Source of the DNA: Phoebastria nigripes
Lineage: Eukaryota; Chordata; Aves; Procellariiformes; Diomedeidae
Reading direction: 5' to 3'
Length of the DNA: 64,000 nucleotides
Assembly: GCA_035582835.1 (NCBI GenBank)
Contig: JAYKAV010002977.1
Location: forward strand, 1,747,935-1,811,934
Shown here one piece after another: positions 49,975 to 62,648 of the stretch (within the stretch, counting starts at the first letter, position 1; every line of letters starts with the position of its first letter). The position numbers and the translations under genes are program-made. Under the pieces are notes generated by a model. That model had not been told where the DNA came from. It was given only the letters and a program-made list of their open reading frames with translations, and did not search any database.

Positions 49975-52900
49975 ACACGCAGAGAAAGCCACCAGCAGCT
50001 GATGCTTCACACTAATCACTCTTATAAATGCCTCTAATTAGACTTATAAATACCTCTAACTTTCCTACAGGGAACAAAATGCCCAACAGGCTTAATGTAA
50101 ACTCAGGGAAAAAAAGAGTTAAAAAGATGAGTAAAAGCTATTTTTAAACCTGGCAAGTCCTAGACCAGCGCTCTTGACAATTCAACCAGTCCTACAGAAA
50201 TCCTAAATTGCAGTGCCCTGCACCCCACCGGAGCCCTTCAGGCTGCTGGAGGGGAGGCGCAGCATGGGCAGATTGGGGGTGAGCAGCCGGGGGAGGGGCT
50301 GCAGCCCTCAGCCTTTGTAGCCGGAGGGCGAAACATTGGGATCCTGCAGAGAGGGAACACAGAAACCCTCAAGGCAGAGAGAAATAGGCCTAGACAAAAG
50401 CCCGTTACATGGTTGCAAATCACCCCACTGCTGTTATTTTATTTACCGCTGTCCGCAGGAGGATTGTTTTCTCTTGCAAAATTTTAAGCTTTTTTTTTTT
50501 TTTTTTCTTCTTCTTCCTTTTTTTCTTTCCCCTCCTTGCTTTCCAACAGTGGTCACTTGTACCACAGTGCCACATGCAGACTGCGCCCACCCCCGCTCCC
50601 AGGCAGGGAGGGGGTGCTGCCGGCAAAGGCCTCCCGAGCATCCGCACCCACCACCCTGGGTGCTGTTTTGATGAAAAAAAAAACCAACCTTTTCCCCAGG
50701 AAACAGCCCATGGGCGGCTTATTTCGATGTCTGGGTGAGGAGCACGGCACAGCCAAGCCACCCGGAGCGTTTGCTGATGCACAGGCACTCACACAACCCC
50801 CATGACTGCTGCGCCAGTAAAAACTCCTGATGACTGTCATAAAACTTTTTTCATTAATCTTTTTCAAAGGATCTCTATATTATTTTTTGAGGGTGTAAGA
50901 AAGAGGAACAAAGGCCTCTGGGGCATCACATTCATTTCTTGGATGTTTGGGAAATAAATTCCCCTTTCAGTGTCTCTGGAGGGCTGTGGAGTCATGCTCA
51001 TCTTCCCCATCCTATTCAGGCAGGTTGAGTTTAGGACAGCTAGATGTTAACCATCGTGGTGAATATGAGTCCTCAGTAAAAACAACCCATAGACTTTTGT
51101 GCTTTGAAAGAGGTGCTAACATGGGCTGGGATTTGCTGGCAGTTCCCCCACCTTCAGCTTTAGGGTCTGTAAAACACCTTTTGGACATTATCCGCCGTGT
51201 GCATGAAATCATCATCAGCGTGGAAAGAAAGGAAGGAAGGAGAAGAGACAGAAGCTATGTCCCTGCAGGGAAGAAATGACTCCTGCCCTTGCTGTAAACA
51301 TTTTTTTGCAGTGGTGGCTGTGGTGGCCTGGCCGTGGGGAGCACAGGGGAGCGCGGGGGGGGACCCCAGCGAGGTCCGGCTGCCCCAGCCCCAGCCCCAG
51401 CCAGCCACCTCGCAGCCGGGAGGTGAGCTCTCCCTCCTCTGACAGGTATTTACAAGGTGTTTGAACAGGTAATTAGTGCCCAAACCAGGCTGCAGGAAAC
51501 CCTCCTGGTCATCCCACCGCAGCACAGGCAGTGAGCTGCAGGGCTGATTTTTGATGGCTGATTTACCCCGAACAAAGGCCCCAAACAGCACTGAGCGCCC
51601 GACTTTGGGACGGTAACTTTAGAGCCAATGGGCTGCTTTCCCATCAGTTTAAAACAGCGTTATTTTTTTCCAAGCTGATAACACTTTAAACATATTGCAA
51701 GACAGAGTTTTCTTGGGAGGCAGGGAAACCCATGAATTTGCTATAAAAGAAACCTCTGTGAATAAGGAAACCCGTCCTGTGAATTCACCTGTTGCCAGCC
51801 AAGGAGAAATGTTTGGTGTTTTATTTCAATCAAGAATTTGCCGCGTATCTGGTGCTTTATCTAACCTCACTCTTTGGAAGATTTGATGTTACGCTTGGCA
51901 GAGCTCTCAGGTCTAAGCTGCTTTTTTATGCCACGGTCTACAAGCTTTGACGTTTTAGACTAGTGGTGTTGTAGGAATAAAAATATAGCCTGAAATCCTC
52001 ACAGAATGGGCAAGGTGCATTTAATGTGGCCCAAATGAATCTTGAATTTTTTATCAGGAGTTTATATAAGCACTTGATGCTGTTGAAAAAAAAAANCCCA
52101 CCACTTTTTTTCTATAAGCAAAATCTTAGAAACGTGCAGCACATCTGTGGCTATCAGGAGACCTCTTTTGGCCTTGCCCAGCAACTGGATCACCTGCACG
52201 TCCTCCTCTGCAGGTGCGGAAACCCCACAAACCCAGCGTTACCAGTTACCAGCTGAGGAAATTTGCTACGGCGCTACTAGTATAAGTCTTTGCCATATCC
52301 TTAGTGTTGGTTTAAACTCTATCAATTCAGTGCAGCTATCCTGAAGTTTGAGCAACCCAGCTACTTCAGGTGAAGCACAAGGGCAGAGCCATTTGCTGCA
52401 CAGAAAGAGGTTTGTGCCTCACAGCCCCATTTTTACCAAGCCTTGTCTACTGGCCTTTATTTTTTAACTTTATACAAAGACAGAGCTGTCTTGTAGCAGC
52501 AGACTTTGATGGGTAGTCTCAGCTTCTCGGTATCTGTATAATGCCATTGACTACATGGACCAACATCTGCAGTCTTGACCACTTTCTTCAGCCCCACTGC
52601 ATTTAAGGAGGTCACTTGCAGGCAGGGTGGGGTGGGTGCTGAAACGTGCCCATGCTCTGACCATTCTTGTCCATATTTCTTCATCTAAATCTGCTTTTCA
52701 CAAATGTGGGGTGTTTGAACTGCAGCGTTTGGGGCTGCCCTTCATCTTGAGTGGTGGCAGCTCCCAACAAAGGTGCAACATCAGCTAGCTGGGGACATAA
52801 CCTCTGACATTATCACAGCTGGAGCCACTCAAGCTGTGTCTGTCATAGCACTGAGATTGCCCATACNCAAAATGAATTTAGGATTACTGCAATTCACCGG

Positions 52901-55741
52901 TCAATGCAGGGCATGGTCCTGTTACAACCTCTAATTATGGGTGGTAACATCTTGAGCAGAAGTGGTAGGATTTTGTTCTTATGGTGTTAAATGTTGGGCC
53001 TCACCGTTTCGTGCATCAGCTAAGGCTGCAAATAGGAAACCTTTTCTGCAGTGAAGACCCTACTTAACCTAACTCAATAGGTCCCAGCTGTGGTTTCTAT
53101 TAGTAGAAAATTCATGCCACCTGCTTGCTTGCAGTCCCTCAGTGTGGGTCTGGTTGGTGCCCAACAGTTGCTGCTTCCTCTTCAGGTAAGGATTTTTACT
53201 TTTATTGTTATTTGTGTGATTTTTCTTATAATTTATAAGGTGTGGTGGTGTCTTTCTGGAGAACAGGAAAAAAAATCTCTGCTCTAGGAGAAGGATGGAT
53301 ATATAGTGAGTTCTGTTCTGTGAGAGGTGGTTTGTTTGTTTAACATTGTTGTAAGTGTACTGTGTGCATAACCTGCAAATGTGCTTAAATCTGGTAGTGT
53401 TTTTCTTGAAACGGTTGAGTTTAGTATATAAGTTCATGCTGAAGTTGAGAATAAATAATGCATTTAGTTTCAAATGGCTGCNAAGTTAGTTCTGTGCTCA
53501 GAAAACATGTATTCTTCATCCGGGATAGCAGTGCTGTGTCATAACTGTAAGTGGAATAAAATAAAATTTGCTGCTTTGATAATAAATATCTTCTTAACCA
53601 CCATACTGCATCTTGTTGAGTACAGAGAAGTGTAATGGTGGCCTGTGTTAGCACTGAAATGGTGAGTAGTTTTAGGAGTCCCAGGGATATTCTGAAAAAT
53701 AACATGAGGAGTAAGTTAATTGTGTAAAAATGAGGAATAATGTAGGGAGCTGTGGTCTTGTCCCTCTGTAGATGGTGAAGCCTCTTAATGCGAAGTACTG
53801 GAAAAGTGTCTGGTAAGAGATGGTCGTGCTGCCCATCAAAAATCCTGGGTCTGGGTTATACACAGAAAATGTCAATATGTTAATAACCCTTGGCTTGGTT
53901 GGCTACTGCTTTGTGCAGTTAAGGAATGTTTTCCAGCTTTGTCTTTCTGCCTGGGCTTGGAGACGTGCCCTTTATTTATTTGTACCTTAGAAACATTTGT
54001 AACNGCAGGAATGGGGTTTTTAAAGCCCACTCCAAACGCCTGTGAGATTCCCGACAGCACCTGGTGCTCCTGCTCTGAGCAGCAAAAGGAAACCGGGGGT
54101 ACGGGGCTCAGCACGGACGCGCAACGGGCGCGCAGCACCGGGAGCAGCAGCGCAGGTCTCCTCCTGGGCCATGTCCTTTCCCAGCAGCAAGGGCTGGAGC
54201 ACAGCTCGTGGCTGGGCTTTAGTGGAGACATGGGGAATGTGGGAAACTGATGATCAGAAAGCAGAGTTCCGTTTCTGCCTCCGAAGGGGATTTGTGGGGT
54301 GGGTGAAGGCAATTTCTTTTTCTGGCTGTCCCATATAAGTGCTTTTTTGCATCGCCCGTGGGCTGGGGATCAGGCAGCCTCACAACCCTGTGAGTCCCCT
54401 GCACACCCTCCCACCGCATCTAAGAACACTTCCCGGCGGACGATGGGGAGGGATGATGCTTCTTGGTGACCGACCAGGGGTCACGGTGCTGCTCTGATCT
54501 GCAGTGTCCAGCCATGAGAGCCAGAGCTTTAGTCCTGGGGTTCACGTGTAAAAAGATGGCGGTATCCGAGTGAATATTTAAAGGTTATCATCTGTTGTCT
54601 TTAAGCCAGGTACAGGGTGGGCAATTGCCACAGAAATCTCTTAGTGTTTTAGAATAGTGTTTGGGGACACTTAAAGTGTGACATTAATTTAATCTAATCA
54701 CCTTCTGGCCTACTCACACTTTTTAATTTTTTTTAGTCAGGATCGTATCAAATGTAGTTGTCTTTCTTTTCTAGCTACAAGGAAGAAACTGAAGAAAAAG
54801 AGTCAATGTAAGTGCTGCGTACAAATGGCTTTTGGCTCTTCATCTGTGTGGAACTTATCCTTATTAATTTCTGTAATGACTTTAATAATGACTAATGTGA
54901 TGCTGTAACAAAACGTAGTTATTACTGTGCTAAGAGTTCAGGAAATAAATTAGAAAAAACATTTAACTTACAGGAAGGCTTTAAATATCTTTCTGAAAGC
55001 TGCTGGACCCGGGCTCCCAGATCTCTCTCTGCAGAGCACACTTTAGCTTTGGATGTACCTTTAAAGACTTTAAACAGCTTGAGACTTGTAGTTTGCCACA
55101 GGAGCTTAGAGCAAATTCATGTTTCTAGGTTTTAAACCCTGAGCTGGAGTACAAGAGCCCTGCTCAGGAAGGTAAGGAAAGGTGTAACAAGGTCATTTTG
55201 AACCACATACGTTCAGGTGGTACCTTTAAAGTCAATGCTAAACTTAATTGAAAGCTGAGGGCAAGGGAGGCAGGGTAGCACTGATGCACTGACTTATTTT
55301 GAAGCGTGTGAGGAGCTGTGCCGTTGAATGCTTGATGAGCCGCAATCTTAATAAAACGGTGCCAGGCAAGTCGGCAGGAAGAGGGACGGGTGAGATGAAG
55401 GATGAGGTTTGGGACAGTGCGCGGGGGCACCCGTCTGTGCAGCCTCTCCCCGGAGTCTGGTGCTCTCTTAAGTCGATGGCAGCATGTGAGTGCGTGAAAG
55501 ACGGCAATGAAGTTGCGTATTTAACCAAAACCTCCAACAGAAGATTTTGCAGGGGTTTTATTGCACTGACGAAGTGATGGATGAACAGAACCAACCAGAT
55601 ATGGATGTTTGAAAATGGAACTGGAAAAGGCAGTAATTTCACTGAACTTGTGCTCAGTTTGAGTAATAACATGTCTCTTCCTCCTCCATTTTTGAGATGT
55701 TCAAGAGATCCACTGGTAAAGGAGGTGACAATGTTTCACCC
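49971..55741. other. Gene desert, part 3
   Basis: Single-copy DNA with a T-rich tract at about 50490-50530. Mildly GC-rich patches lie near 50580-50660, 51330-51420 and 54050-54180. No coding gene, RNA gene or clear enhancer can be supported. Confidence 0.5.
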
Positions 55742-55842
55742 TCCTTACGGATGGAGATGCTGAGGCGCAGCGGGGTGCAGTGCCTTGTCCAACGTCACCC
55801 AGCAGGCAAGGGGCAGCCTGGAAAAGTCCTCCCGCTCAGGAC
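55742..55842 (-). mobile_element. MIR SINE remnant
   Basis: Reading the plus strand: TTACGGATGGAGATGCTGAGGC, then GTGCCTTGTCCAACGTCACC, then CAGCAGGCAAGGGGCAGCCT. This parallels the reverse complement of MIR (TTACAGATGAGGAAACTGAGGC, CTTGCCCAAGGTCACACAGC, AGTGGCAGAG, recalled). The element is therefore inserted on the minus strand, and only the core part is left. Confidence 0.75.
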
Positions 55843-58800
55843 TTGGCGAGCCTGATCTTGCTTTAGCAATAACAACTGATGCTGATCTGACAGAAGAGCA
55901 CCCACTAAGAGAATAACGGCTCTTGGTGATATCAGCAAAGTTTTCCTTTGCTCTGNTAGTTGTTTTATACCAGAATAATAATCTCTTTGTAAAGCTTACC
56001 CCCGCTTTGCTGAAGGACCTGCTCACACAGATGCTTGTGTGCGCCTTCCAGCCAGGTGCACCGGGACCGATCTCCCAAAGCCTTCTCCAGCCAGCTGTGC
56101 TGCATGAGCTCCTCTGCCCCGGGTCCATGCGGTGCCACCCTCAAGGGAGAGGTGTAATTAGCACAAGTTTTTCCTTTTCTCTGTAACTGCATTTTTTTCC
56201 CCTTAGCCTCACTCTTTGAATAAGGAAAGTAACGTTACCTGTGGTGGCTTTACTGGCTGACAAAAATTTGCATCNCTTTGCCATAGAAAGAAGGGTGAAT
56301 ATTATGGTCTTTTCAGCATGAATTTGTGGTTGCTCCTACTGCCTCGCTGGGCTGATTCGTGGCTGACCAGTTGACCGCAATGGTAATGCAAAGCCTTGCT
56401 CTCCTGGAGTCTGAAACAGAAATTGCATAGAAATCTGTGNGTGTGGTGCTAGACCCTGAAGAGAAATATATCTTACGGTACATAGCTGTCTCTTTAAGCT
56501 GTTGATATTTATAGTTGTCAGCTGCTACATTTATTAAGTTGCTTGATGGTCTAGGAAATCATGTACTCAGGACAGTGGCAATGGTGATGTCAATTTTTTT
56601 GACTGTAATTTTACCAGCAAGTTTCCTGTTCTCTCTGTTTTTTAAAAATGAGCAATAAATATAGAATTCATATGGGATGTTTTCTAAGTCATAAGGTAGG
56701 TATTTTTAATCTCTGCGTCACATATGTGCAGTTACTCTCCATTTGAGTACAGTCTTTGCTTTTTTATTTCAGAAATACTCTGTAAGGGCTTTAACAACAA
56801 CAACCACCCTTCCCAAATCATACTAGGTTTTACTAAAAGTAGACTGCAGTTGTCTCCTCTAGTGTAAAGTTTCTGAAAATTGCTTCCCAAGTCCAATTTG
56901 GTCTTGTTCACCTCATTATTTAGGGAGGATGAAATTAGTCCTTTCACCTGCATTGCATATTAATTCCTCAGTCTATTTAAGAGAAGATTTGCATGATTTG
57001 GGTCTAGACGTGGTGCCAGTAGTTGACATGTGACTAACGACTCATGCAAGTCCCAAACATTGATGGGAAGGGATAGGGGTGTCATCTCTCCTGTCATAAT
57101 TCCTGCAACTTTTGGCATCCTCTNGCAAATCTTTGGCTTGTAANTTTTTTTTTTCTTTTTNAGTTAACTACAGTTCTTCTATTAATATTCTTGTGGGAAT
57201 TGTTTTGGTTNTTGTGTGTATGTTACTTCCCCATTAAATATGTAAAACAAAGCCTTAACATTCTAATTCAGCAGCATAGACAATTGTGTTATAAAAGTGT
57301 TGAAGACTGCCCTTTTTTGGAAGCTTTTGGCAACAATACTTTTTTTTTTTTTTTTTTAAGCTTAAGCCAGTGTTATCACCCTCCAAAATGAATAATGCAG
57401 TTGAAATTGGTATTCTGACTTGCCTGTTATTGATCTAGCTGCTCTAACAACTTTGCCCTGAGAAGGTCACGATATGTGTTTTTGTATGTTTTTGTTCCAG
57501 CAGTGATTTGGTTTTATCTGTTTTCCACACCCTCCAAATAATTTACATTTATAATATTTCAGGATAATTTCATGAGTCAGTGGGAGCCAAAAGTACGTCC
57601 ACGTAGTTATTCAATAGCTAGAAAGGCATCCAAATGTGAAGATGATCACGCTCACCTTTGTGAAATTCTGCTTGCCATTATCAGTTATGAACATCAAATT
57701 AGTCTGATTCTGAACTTTCCGAATATATTCGTGTGCAATTCAGCTTTGGCTTAAATCAAGTATATTGTTATCCTGGAAACAGAGGTTACTGTTTCCGTTC
57801 TTACTGAAGAGAAGTATTTAAATGCAGCTATGGATGTTTTGGAAAAACTGAAGAAACTTAGACTGTGAATTTTTTCATAAACCATAAATCATTATAACAA
57901 GATTAGCCTTTCACTACCTCTCTCCCAATTTCTCCCTAAGGCAGTTTTTTTGTCACTTTTGGGCAGAGCTGTCATGGGAAATCCTTTGCTCTTCATCTCG
58001 CTAATATATATGCTTAATCATCCATATTTGAAGTTTGGAGTCTGAATTAAGAGACTATTTAAACTGTGTTGAATAAGTGAAGTTACCCAGTGGTACCACT
58101 GCTGTAACACTTTCCTGTTCTGTTCTTGTGATCCAATATTGCTTAAATCGGAATAATTGCATTTGTTATAATAGCTTAATTAATAAGTTTTTCAGAGGTA
58201 TGAGCAACTAAATATGTAATTATCCAGGCTCCTGGTGACNTAGCCAGTCAAAAGCTTTTTCTTTATCTTGACATAACACCTATAAGACTACATACTCAAC
58301 CAGTTAAAGAATAGTCTTGCATGTTTATTTGAAAAATATCTTCAATAAATAAGTTTTGGCTGTGATTTTGCAAATAGTTAAGCACACGCTTAACATTATA
58401 ATGCTACTTCAGCTAGATAATAGCTGGACTGTGCAGAGTATCAAGGGAGCTGGGAACTAAATTCCCATTGATTAATGGGAACTGAACTTAACAATCTTTT
58501 TTTTGGGGGTGGGAGGAAGGCTAAAGGAAGGTGGGAACCAGGTTCCATTATTTTCCAAAACACTTGAAACCCATAAATGAGGTAGCCCCAGATTCATGTC
58601 CATTTCTACAGTTCAGATGAAGTCAGAGGAGCTGATCCAGGTTGTATTTGGCTGCTGCTTTGGCCCTTGCCAGCTAACACAGGTGAAAAATATTGCCTGA
58701 AGGAAAACTATTTTTACTCCTGTGGGTGTTATAACCTGACAGAACGTGACACTTGCATTTTGCTGTCGTGTACTGTGAGCCGTGAGGAGCAGGGAAGGCT

Positions 58801-61800
58801 GCTCTGCCTACAGAGAGCTGAACCAAGCGAAGAACGTGCATCTGGGCCTAGCGCCTTGATGTTTTACAATCACCTACAGGCAAATTTTAATGTTTTGAGC
58901 TTTAGATTAATAATTCAGGTTTCCAGGATTCCTTACTTTAACTGATGTATAGCGGGGGAAAACCTGAAACCTGAACTGATTTCTTTCACTTTTTTTAATA
59001 TGGTGTTAGTCCCCACTGTGTCATCTCAGTTTATTCCATCTGGTGAAGTGATCCAACAACTAGGAAATAAAAACTTAATCAAATCAAAGCTGTGATAGGG
59101 ATCAATAGCTATTCCATGCAAACTCTCCTCATCCAATGAAGTATCATGGGTAATTTCTCCATTTGAAAAATATCAGTCTGACTAATTAAATTTATTCTAC
59201 AAGTAATGTTTTTGGGTTTGCCAATTAATAAAGCACTACCAATTAAGGTTATACTAGACGTCTAGAGTTGCCTACCTATGGTTTATAGGGCATCTCTATC
59301 TCTACATTACTTGTGGGTTTTTTTGGTAAGAAGTGCTGTGATCTTTCCTTTGGTTTTCTTGTCTCTGATACTCCCAAGTTAATGAATATTTGCAGTCGTC
59401 TTTAACTATCAAATGGGGTTGCAATCATAAGCACATTCTTAAACCTCTTAGTACTGAAAGGAAGACCTAAATAACTCTTAAATCTGTGAGACAATGTCAA
59501 GAAATGTACTTGCTTAAATTTAATCCATCACTCTGTGCCAGCAACACATATAGCTGAAAGGTCAGAGAATCATTGAGAGGGGGAAAAACAATTAATTTGG
59601 TATCAAAAAGGTAATAGGATAAGGCCTCACCAACCCTCTCCTATTGTTCTGCCGCATTAACTTCAGCAGGTCAGATGCCACTGGTCGTTGACCTCAGGCT
59701 AAACAGGGTCAGCCCAGGCTGATTACAAAAGAGATGTGTTTGCACTTACCCAAGTGTGTCTTAAAAAAACCGAACCCACATCTGTGTTGTTCCTGGGGAG
59801 GAACGCACAAAGGGTAAACATTTTTCAATGCAAATATCACTTACAGAATCTTCTGCATGAAGAACGGCGTCTCCCATCGTGGCATGGCCCCTGTGTGTGA
59901 GTCCTTCCCACCACCGTGACACGTTGTAACCCCAGACCTGCCAGTAGGTGCATGTCAAAGAACTGGTGATGCATTGGGAAAATCTGCCATGAAAAGAACT
60001 GGTGGAAAACAGTTNTATTTTTTTTCTCAACTCTGCTGCCACACACCATTTCAGTAGGAGGTCTTCTCCAAGAGGAGCTGCTGATGTTANTAAAACAGAA
60101 GATGCCAGTGAGTTAAATAATTCTCTCTTGGAGAGGGGGGAAAAAAGGTCCCAAAGTTTTCTATCCCTATAATTCTGTTTTTATGCAGGTCTTCAGTAAA
60201 GCTCATCCCAGTGTAGTGGGTGAGATCTTGGCCTTGCCATGTCTTTTAAATTCACCTGTNTAAACCCTTGGGATCTGCTCTGTGCTCCTGCTGGGGTCAG
60301 TGGTGCTCCCCTCCTGGGGACGATTCATCCCACTGCTTTTAGGTGCTTAGCTGAAAGGAATCGCTTTCTGTTGATGCTGGATTGGCTTCATCAATGCTGC
60401 GTTTACCCACAGGTTGGTTTTCTAGCGCACCTCTATGCAGTTAAGGCCCAGGTGAGGATTCTGTCTGTCTCTCTTTTCAACAAATTCTGATGCTTTTGGT
60501 TGACTTCAGCCAAAGCTCACCAACTGGTAAAAAGCTACAAGTTTCTACAAGATTTGTGACAGCAGACTACAAGTAGAGCAGAGAGACTCTGGAATTCTCC
60601 TAATCAGAGACAGTGAAAAATATGTAATGTCAGCTCACTTTTAATAGTAAAGGAACCATGGCAGGGAAGAAACTGTGGTTCAGCCACAGAAATGGTTATA
60701 GATGAGACAATCAAAAATGAGATGCAAATTGTGGGAAACCTCACTTCTGTAGCTCTTCAGCTTTCCAAGGCTAACTTAGACCCTGACGAGATGCAAGTGC
60801 CTTATTTCTGTACCTTATGCCAGACTGCCCCATCCAAGCCATCCAGCTTGTAGCTCTAGAGTTCAGACAATTTTAATAATTACAAAGCTGTAAATATTCC
60901 AGCTGACAGATGTAAACTGGAGTATCACTGTGTTGTAAAAACATTTGAGACTCTATCTCCAGGCTAGAGACAGTTAGCTAATTGAAAAAACACCTCCTGC
61001 TTTCATATGCCATCTACCTGCTTAAATTTTAATAGGATTTCTCCCCTAAATATACTCATTTACTCTATGGATGAGACCTTTTGGAACCAGTTAAATTCTT
61101 ATTACCTTTGTTGCTGGGCTTGATTCTGCAAAGTGCTGGGCCTTTCCCACCTCTGCTGGGGAATAGGAGGTAGGTTTGATTTTAACACCGGTGTTTCTAA
61201 TGCAGATAGGGAGGACTCCTAATTGTACAACTGTTTTCCTAGGAAAGGAACAAGTAAGAACAAGTAAAAAAGGGCTATGGTAATTACTAGTAAATATATA
61301 CTGCTCAGTAAAGATTGGGTGGAGTGAGGGGAGCAGTCAAATCCATTGAAGTAGGAAAATTAGGAACCATTTGCCTCTAAAAATATTTAACTGCAACAAT
61401 GCTCTTTTGCTCGGGATCATGCTGATTGAAAGCATTAATTGTGAAGATTTCTCGTATGTTCTTAAGTGTTGCTAGGCTTTGTTTTGTGTTGACCAACAGC
61501 CCTCTGTGCAGCTCCCACATTTGAAGTCTTCCCTCACGCAGGGCTTCCACATTTGAACATTCACCGGTCATGAAGATGATAATGTAATTGTCCTGATGGC
61601 TGTGCCAGTGGGTGATGGCCTGCTGTGCTGAAGGCACCCAGATGCAGGTATTTCTTCATCAAGAAAGAGCAAAGCACACGTGCATGCATGCACTCTGCTC
61701 AGATAGCTCAGAAAACAAGGCAAAGGGTGGGAAATTAAAGTGCTGAATGAAGAATAAGTTAGACGAGTGGAAAAGTAAGGAGGATTTTGCCAAGCTGAGA

Positions 61801-62568
61801 CTGTCCTGGGGTGTCTGTCACTTAGAAACCCAATTGCACGGTCAACTGCAATAGCATGAAAGCCCATCAGCCCAGTAATCTCCAGCTTGTAATTGATTCT
61901 GTTTCTACAAATGTTAGCTAAAGCAAAAATCTGCATTAAGGTAAGTGCTAAACATCCATCAGCCTGACTGATTAGTCAAAGTAGGAATTGCTGGAGAAAT
62001 GCACGTTATTTGCCATCAGATTAAGTGAAGTTTTGCTTCCACAGTCAGAAAGCTAATAATTTGCTTGTGATGGGATCAGTTCAGTTTTCAGCTCCACTTG
62101 CTGTACAAATCTCAGTGTTTGAGGGCACATCTCTTCAGATCATGAGGCAGATAGGCAAAATAAAAATATTTTCTGATTAAACAGATATCAAAAGATATGG
62201 AAAAAAAGCTTGAATTGCAAAGACTGAAAGNTAAACTAGGCAATAAACAAGCCAGACTGTTATATAAAAAGACCAAACTGGATTTATCTGTGGATTGTCT
62301 AAATCTTCTTTGATATTGCTTCTTTTGTCTTATATCTGGTTTTCTTTGCTATTTTCTTTTCTTAAAGCGTGATCAGCTGACACTAGTTTCCATGACCTTG
62401 TTAATGTAACTATGCTTTTGTGAACTGGGCAACTATATTCCATACCTAAGAATGCATACAGGGTATATATATATGTTTTTACAATATAATAAATATATTG
62501 ACTTAGTGGGGAGATAATACTGAATTTGACAAACTTTTTTTTTGGTGGGTTTTTTTTGGTGGTGTTTT
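55843..62568. other. Gene desert, part 4
   Basis: AT-rich single-copy DNA with several single Ns, clustered near 57124-57211, and a T-run near 57341-57357. Old palindrome-bearing repeat remnants lie near 58367-58490 and 61120-61180. No coding gene is recognised. Confidence 0.5.
58367..58490. repeat. Old short interspersed repeat remnant with hairpin arms
   Basis: Begins GTGATTTTGCAAATAGTTAAGC and contains two perfect inverted repeats: GTTAAGC/GCTTAAC with a 4-bp loop near 58377-58394, and TTCCCATT/AATGGGAA with a 4-bp loop at 58462-58481. The texture is that of an old palindromic short element I associate with sauropsid genomes (TTTGCAAA..AAGCACATGCTTA..CCATTGA..TCAATGGG). The family name is not known to me. 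Confidence 0.4.
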
Positions 62569-62648
62569 NNNNNNNNNNNNNNNNNNNNNNNNNNNNNNNN
62601 NNNNNNNNNNNNNNNNNNNNNNNNNNNNNNNNNNNNNNNNNNNNNNNN
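62569..62648. other. Assembly gap (80 Ns)
   Basis: Run of Ns preceded by a T/G-rich stretch (about 62536-62568), so it is probably a low-complexity gap. Confidence 0.99.
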
